DNA of 38,691 bases. Source: Alphaproteobacteria bacterium (GTDB lineage: Bacteria; Pseudomonadota; Alphaproteobacteria; Rhodobacterales; Rhodobacteraceae). The notes beneath the pieces were generated by a model. The model had not been told where the DNA came from, made no database searches, and saw nothing but the letters and a program-made list of their open reading frames with translations. Below, in pieces: positions 34,583-38,691 of the stretch. The stretch's first letter is position 1. Every line of letters begins with the position of its first letter. Location: contig JAUHYC010000034.1 in NCBI GenBank assembly GCA_030426685.1, forward strand, positions 1 to 38,691. Reading direction: 5' to 3'. The translations under genes were made by a program, and so were the position numbers.

Positions 34583-36030
34583 CAGCCTCTCCAGAATTGA
34601 ACGGTAAAGATTGCGTATACGGCCAGCAGCTCCAGCCGCCCCACCAGCATGCCGATGATCAGCAACCATTTCGCGTTGTCATTCAGACCAGCGAAATTGC
34701 CCGACGGCCCGATCTGATCCCCCAGCCCCGGCCCGACATTGGCCAGCGCTGTCGCAGCCCCCGAGACAGCAGTGATGAAATCCAGCCCCGTCAGGGCCAG
34801 CGCCCAGGACAGCGCGCCCATCGACAGCGCGAAGAACATGAAGAAGCTCATGACCGATGTCAGAACATCCCGGCTGATGGGCCGCCCATCATAACGCGGC
34901 ATAAACACCCCGTGCGGAGACCGGATGCGGCGGATCTGGGTTTTGATCGAGGCAAACAGCAGCTGATATCGGAATACCTTGATCGAACACGCTGTCGATC
35001 CCGCACAGCCACCAATCAGGCCGATCAGAAAAAACAGCATGACCGGAAAGCTGCCCCAAATCATGTAATCGACACTGGCATAGCCCGTGCCCGAGATGAT
35101 CGAAGTGATATTGAACAGCGACTCGCGGAACGCCTGCTCCCAGTGATGCGGAAAGACCGAAGTCAAAAACACCGACATCACCAGCACCAGAACCGCAATC
35201 GTCGCCAGAAAGGCGCGGATTTGGCTGTCTTTCCACAGCGAGTTCGTGAACCCATTGGCCAGTTGCACATACCGCACGAACGGCAGCGCGGCGAGGATCA
35301 TGAAGACGGCAGCGGCATATTCCATCGGCCCCGAGAAGCGGGCAAATGAGCTGTCATAGTTCGAAAACCCGCCTGTGGCGATCGTTGTCATGGCATGAAC
35401 GATGGCGTCGAAAAAGCTCATGCCAAACCCGGCATAGACCAATGCGCAGACAACAGTGAGAAACACGTAGATCAGGGAGATCTGCCCCGCAATCTCCTGC
35501 GCTCGCGGCAGGATTTTTCCCATGGTCTCAAAGCCTTCCGAGCGGAAGATCTGCATCCCACCGACGCGCAGCTCGGGCAGGAACACCATGGCGACAACGA
35601 TAATGCCGATGCCGCCCAGCCATTGCAGCACACCGCGCCACAACAGCAGCCCTCGGGGCAGATCGTCGAGACCCGATATCACCGTTGAGCCGGTGGTGGT
35701 CAGGCCGGACATCGCCTCGAAATAAGCGTCGACAAAGCGTAGCTCCGTTTCGCCGAACAGAAACGGAATGGCCCCGAACACCGGCAGCGCCACCCAGACG
35801 CCGGATGTCAGCAAAAAGGTCTGACGGATGGTCAGACCTTCGCCAACTCCGTTGGAACAGCTCATCGCCAGCACACTGCCTGTCAGCAGTGTAATGACCG
35901 CGCTTTCAAAGAAAACATGCCACTCGCCCCGGCCTTCGATCAGGTCGGCAAGCATCGGCAGCAGCATGGTCGCCCCTAGAATGGCGACCAGCAGGCCAAT
36001 CACATATCCAACCGGGCGAAGATCCATCAT
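34582..36030 (-). CDS. trkH: TrkH-family potassium uptake protein
   Basis: A 482-residue ion channel-like protein of the Trk/Ktr/HKT superfamily with four membrane-pore-membrane repeats. Pore-loop glycine filters are visible as GLTTTGSTVI, TTIATGGFSNYD, SGTGYAS and ALANVGPGLG. It moves K+ into the cell, normally with the NAD-binding TrkA partner, which is not in this window. Two ATGs (36030, 36027) are adjacent; no clear ribosome site is seen. Its stop overlaps the start of the ThDP gene by one base. Confidence 0.93.
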   Translation of the reverse strand: MMDLRPVGYVIGLLVAILGATMLLPMLADLIEGRGEWHVFFESAVITLLTGSVLAMSCSNGVGEGLTIRQTFLLTSGVWVALPVFGAIPFLFGETELRFVDAYFEAMSGLTTTGSTVISGLDDLPRGLLLWRGVLQWLGGIGIIVVAMVFLPELRVGGMQIFRSEGFETMGKILPRAQEIAGQISLIYVFLTVVCALVYAGFGMSFFDAIVHAMTTIATGGFSNYDSSFARFSGPMEYAAAVFMILAALPFVRYVQLANGFTNSLWKDSQIRAFLATIAVLVLVMSVFLTSVFPHHWEQAFRESLFNITSIISGTGYASVDYMIWGSFPVMLFFLIGLIGGCAGSTACSIKVFRYQLLFASIKTQIRRIRSPHGVFMPRYDGRPISRDVLTSVMSFFMFFALSMGALSWALALTGLDFITAVSGAATALANVGPGLGDQIGPSGNFAGLNDNAKWLLIIGMLVGRLELLAVYAIFTVQFWRG

Positions 36031-36081
36031 GACGGGCAGCGTTGGCGCGCCAGCCCGACGGTGTCAAGCAGATGATCCGCG

Positions 36082-36798
36082 TTAGGTGTCGGATTTCACC
36101 TCGGGAACCGGCATCGCAGGCGGCGCCGACGGCGCGCGTGTGGCGCGTGCGGCCGGTTTGGGCTGTTCCGTGGCCTTTATCTCTGCTGGCTTCTGCGGTG
36201 CAGCTTTTGCAGGCGCCAGCTTGGACGGAACGGCCGCCTTTTGGGCAGGCTTGGCTACGACCGCGGGCTTTGTCGTCGCCTTGGGTTGCGGCTTGACCGC
36301 AGCGGCGGACTTCACGGCGGCCACGGCTTTGGCTTCGGTCGAGGCCGACTTGGCCGGAGCTTTGGCTGTCACGGGTGATTTGGCAACAGTTTTCGCCGGG
36401 GTCGCTTTGGCAGCAGGATTAGCAGTGGTCGTTTTGGCTACAGTTTTTGCCGGAGTCACCTTGGTGGCAGGTTTCACTGCTGGCGCGGCCTTGGCCACTG
36501 CAGGTTTCGCCTTTGGCGCCTCAGCCGCCTTGGCTTTCGGGGCAGGTTTGGGCTTTTGCACGGCTTTGGGTTTCGGTGCCGCTGCTGCCTTGGGCTTGGC
36601 CACCGGTTTCGGTTTGGCCGCCCTGCGAGCCGCAGGGGCGGATGCTGCGGTCGCGCGCACCCCTTGCAACGGTGCCAGGGGCAATTCAAAGGCCGCGCGG
36701 GTCATGATCTGCATGACCTCCATCTGGCTGACCATCGCGTAACCGGCCAACCGAATGGCCGCTGCCTGAAACTCAAGCGGTTGAGAAATCGGATTCAT
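36082..36798 (-). CDS. Lys/Ala/Pro-rich basic protein with histone H1-like tail
   Basis: A 238-residue protein. Residues 1-45 are an ordered, amphipathic helical segment (FQAAAIRLAGYAMVSQMEVM). From about 55 to the end it is low-complexity and highly basic, built from Ala, Lys, Pro, Thr and Val in near-repeats such as TPAKTVAKT and TPAKTVAKS, resembling H1-like DNA-binding tails or AlgP. DNA compaction or phasin-like polymer binding are both possible; neither is shown. The start at 36798 follows AGGAGAG by seven bases. It lies 51 bp downstream of nothing on its strand and upstream of trkH on the same strand. The open frame on the opposite strand is a shadow of the biased composition. Confidence 0.75.
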   Translation of the reverse strand: MNPISQPLEFQAAAIRLAGYAMVSQMEVMQIMTRAAFELPLAPLQGVRATAASAPAARRAAKPKPVAKPKAAAAPKPKAVQKPKPAPKAKAAEAPKAKPAVAKAAPAVKPATKVTPAKTVAKTTTANPAAKATPAKTVAKSPVTAKAPAKSASTEAKAVAAVKSAAAVKPQPKATTKPAVVAKPAQKAAVPSKLAPAKAAPQKPAEIKATEQPKPAARATRAPSAPPAMPVPEVKSDT

Positions 36799-36982
36799 TG
36801 CATGTCTCTCCTGATAAAACCGAGGCAGTTGGAAAAAGGGAATGGAACCCCGCCGCCCCAATTGTCCTTGCTGGTATCCAGTTTCGCAGTCCAAAGTGGC
36901 GCACGTCCCGGCTTCCTTTCGGGCTGCACAACCTACAAATTTCAGGCGCACAGCAGCTGCACTCACGCGCAGTCTAGCGCGA

Positions 36983-37023
36983 TTGCCGTCGCAGATGCAG
37001 CATTACTTGCTGCGATGCGGCAA
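36983..37023. repeat. Complex inverted repeat in the folE2/basic-protein gap
   Basis: TTGCCG (36983-36988) pairs with CGGCAA (37018-37023). Inside, TCGCAG and CTGCGA or CAGCA and TGCTG give alternative inner stems. It lies in the 280-bp gap downstream of folE2 and upstream of the basic-protein gene. On the minus strand T residues precede rather than follow it, so it is not a standard folE2 terminator. Nothing else clear is seen in this gap. Confidence 0.4.
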
Positions 37024-37078
37024 AAAAGCGCCAACAGGAAGTTTTTGATCGTTTTTACAGCAGCTTCCGCAGGGTCAA

Positions 37079-38182
37079 TCAGCCGACATGGAACAGCGTG
37101 GTGAACAAACGCGGGTCCAGACTGGCGGAATCAAAGGTGGGGCCCTGAGTCAGAATCGACACCGCATCATGGCTGTGCAGGCTTTCCTGATGGCTTGCGA
37201 TCACACGGAAGTCACCCACATGATGATCGGCCAGCAGCTCGGCACAGAACAGTCGCGCGGCATCCTCGACAAAAATCGGGTTGGCGGCATTCAACTCGGC
37301 AAAGGCCTGTTCATCCTCGCGCTTGACCATCACCTGCGTCTCGGTCGGCACCGCGCGACGGCAAAGTGCAATCAGGTCTTCGAACCACAAGCAGTCAGCA
37401 TTGCAATCGACGACAACCGAGATCCGCGCCACCGAGCGCTGTGAATGCGGTGTGGCCAACTGCCCACGCATCGACCGCGCGTGCTCACTCAGTTCCAGCG
37501 AACAGGGGCATGTCGAAGAATAGACATAGTCCAGATGCATGATCTTCTGCCGCACGCCGTTGCGTTCCACCAGCTCAAGCGCGATATCGTAATACTGATA
37601 CCCTTCAAGCCCGGACCGCAGGCTTTCGATCCGGTCGGGATAGGAAAACCGCATCTGGATACGCGCATCAAAGCTGTCCAGATCGGTCATGTAATCATCC
37701 AGCGCCGCTTCCATCACCTCAAAGCTGAAGGTCCGTTCTGAGTGCTTGTAGAATGACCGCATGATCCGGGACATGTTGATGCCCTTCTTTTCCGCCTCAA
37801 GGCTGACCGAGCCGGTAACCGAGGTCTCAAGCGTCAGATCGTCGCCGTTCTTGCGATGAAACCGGATCGGCAGGCGGAAATTCGAGATTCCAACGTGCTG
37901 AATCTGCTGTTTCGCCCCGCGGATCAGGCTCGAGGGGCCGTTCTGTAGATCAGGCAAGGTCGCCTTGTAGGCCGCGTCGGCCTCAAAACCCTCGGGATAT
38001 TCGCGCGACAGCGCTGGGTAGTTGACCGGTGCCAAGCCAGGCACCAGACGGGCCAACACGGGATCAAGCTGACTGATTTCAGCCTGCGAGGCGGAATTGG
38101 TCCAGTCACGCAACACCTTCAGCGCGGCAGCAGCTTGCTCACGGTCGGGTGTTTCGTCAATGTCGCGCGGCTGAATGTTCAT
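37079..38182 (-). CDS. folE2: GTP cyclohydrolase FolE2 (type IB)
   Basis: A 367-residue enzyme making dihydroneopterin triphosphate from GTP, the first step of folate (and queuosine precursor) synthesis. FolE2 markers include the FRLPIRFHRKNG segment, the active-site Cys in STCPCSLELSEHAR, SQRSVARISV, and the C-terminal DHHVGDFRVIASHQESLHSHDAV. FolE2 works with metals other than Zn2+ and often supports growth under zinc limitation. The start at 38182 follows AAGGA. No convincing Zur box is seen before it. It lies downstream of metZ on the same strand, separated by a hairpin. Confidence 0.94.
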   Translation of the reverse strand: MNIQPRDIDETPDREQAAAALKVLRDWTNSASQAEISQLDPVLARLVPGLAPVNYPALSREYPEGFEADAAYKATLPDLQNGPSSLIRGAKQQIQHVGISNFRLPIRFHRKNGDDLTLETSVTGSVSLEAEKKGINMSRIMRSFYKHSERTFSFEVMEAALDDYMTDLDSFDARIQMRFSYPDRIESLRSGLEGYQYYDIALELVERNGVRQKIMHLDYVYSSTCPCSLELSEHARSMRGQLATPHSQRSVARISVVVDCNADCLWFEDLIALCRRAVPTETQVMVKREDEQAFAELNAANPIFVEDAARLFCAELLADHHVGDFRVIASHQESLHSHDAVSILTQGPTFDSASLDPRLFTTLFHVG

Positions 38183-38320
38183 GGGCACGGGTTCCTTGCT
38201 GGGTCGCAGGACTATATACGACCGCGTTTCTTTTACCAGTCCAGAGAGATACGCATGACATAGCACCCCGGATCAGGATTCGAGTGGCAAAACCGTCGCT
38301 TTAAGATCAAAATCGCTCGA

Positions 38321-38343
38321 TCAGGCGGGTTTGCACCGCCTGA
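38321..38343 (-). terminator. Hairpin downstream of metZ
   Basis: A perfect 8-bp stem, TCAGGCGG (38321-38328) with CCGCCTGA (38336-38343), loop of seven. It lies 13 bp past the metZ stop. Only a weak T-rich stretch follows on the minus strand, so termination may be partial and folE2 could receive read-through. Confidence 0.5.
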
Positions 38344-38356
38344 CCTTACGTCTGGT

Positions 38357-38691
38357 TCAAGTCCGGCCCGACGCCACTGCCAGCGCCTGTTCGATATCGG
38401 CCAGCAGATCCCCCGCATCCTCCAGCCCGACCGACAGGCGGATCAGGCCTGGCGTGATGCCGAGTTCATCCTTTTGTTCATCGCTCAGACGCTGGTGCGT
38501 AGTCGTGGCGGGGTGGGTCGCAATCGATTTGGCATCCCCCAGGTTGTTCGAGATCACCGGGATCGTCAGCGCATTCAGGAACGCAAAAGCCCCTTCCTTG
38601 CCGCCTTTGATGTCCAGCGACAGCACGGTGCCACCCTTGCCACCCAGCTGATCCTGCACCAGAGCGTTCTGCGCATGGGTCGCCAAGCCGG
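38357..38691 (-). CDS. metZ: O-succinylhomoserine sulfhydrylase (MetZ-type), C-terminal fragment
   Basis: The last 111 codons of a gene cut by the right edge. GGKGGTVLSLDIKGG, ALTIPVISNNLGDAKSIATH and the C-terminal GLIRLSVGLEDAGDLLADIE are diagnostic of the Cys/Met-metabolism PLP family, and the 'NLGDAKSIATHPATTTH' form is typical of MetZ. The enzyme makes homocysteine directly from O-succinylhomoserine (or O-acetylhomoserine) and sulfide. The PLP Lys and the start lie outside the window, so MetZ versus MetY or MetB is judged from the tail alone. Confidence 0.85.
   Translation of the reverse strand, partial: GLATHAQNALVQDQLGGKGGTVLSLDIKGGKEGAFAFLNALTIPVISNNLGDAKSIATHPATTTHQRLSDEQKDELGITPGLIRLSVGLEDAGDLLADIEQALAVASGRT

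Noticed and set aside
36086..36742. A 218-codon Gly/Ala/Val-rich open frame opposite the basic protein, resembling a membrane protein
   Set aside because: The hydrophobic look arises from reading Lys/Ala/Pro codons backwards. The minus-strand gene has a good ribosome site and a plausible ordered head.

Overview
The window looks like chromosomal DNA of a marine Rhodobacterales alphaproteobacterium (Roseobacter group, Ruegeria/Phaeobacter-like). This rests on the GC-rich, tightly packed housekeeping genes, the stand-alone ctaD followed by a DUF2244 gene, the yqeY/carA divergent pair, the folB-folP-glmM run, an FNR/FnrL-type box, and a full CtrA-type box. The genus is inferred; no rRNA or other marker is present. 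I found no tRNA, rRNA, CRISPR array, insertion sequence, prophage or integration site. Both ends cut a gene: a CDF metal exporter on the left and a MetZ-type sulfhydrylase on the right.

Layout. Positions 1-660: a CDF exporter and a MerR regulator read divergently from a classic MerR promoter with a 19-bp spacer. Positions 661-4770: a HIT protein, ctaD (aa3 oxidase subunit I) behind a perfect FNR box, a DsbA-fold isomerase-like protein, DUF2244 and YqeY. Positions 4954-8063: carA, then a membrane glycosyltransferase carrying an N-terminal MshEN (c-di-GMP-binding type) domain and preceded by a CtrA box. Positions 8070-13163: two unrelated GntR regulators, a HAD nucleotidase, a small membrane protein, a UbiH-family hydroxylase and a class V aminotransferase divergent from a HutC-like repressor. 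Positions 13170-15381: two tandem Lrp regulators divergent from ilvC, with a structured ilvC 3' region. Positions 15380-17124: an ArsR-SRPBCC pair and a DMT exporter. Positions 17121-20413: folB-folP-glmM. Positions 20516-22601: a Tat-type multicopper oxidase and a SleB-like cell-wall hydrolase. Positions 22788-31005: a glycyl-tRNA synthetase neighbourhood (glyQ, small membrane protein, GltS-type symporter, glyS, PPDK-like protein) interrupted by marC on the other strand. Positions 31212-38691: a SPOR/peptidoglycan-binding protein with a dead protease domain, a ThDP enzyme coupled to TrkH, a Lys/Ala/Pro-rich basic protein, folE2 and the metZ 3' end.

Most genes are ordinary core metabolism: respiration, pyrimidine/arginine, branched-chain amino acid, folate and cell-wall precursor synthesis, and translation. 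The items most worth a second look are the CtrA-box plus MshEN-glycosyltransferase module, the PPDK homologue whose ATP-grasp residues are substituted while its phosphohistidine and PEP domains are intact, the SPOR/PG-binding protein with a pseudo-trypsin domain, the FolB fusion to an unassigned domain, and the palindromes between the class V aminotransferase and its HutC-like neighbour. No wholly new multi-gene system is evident.
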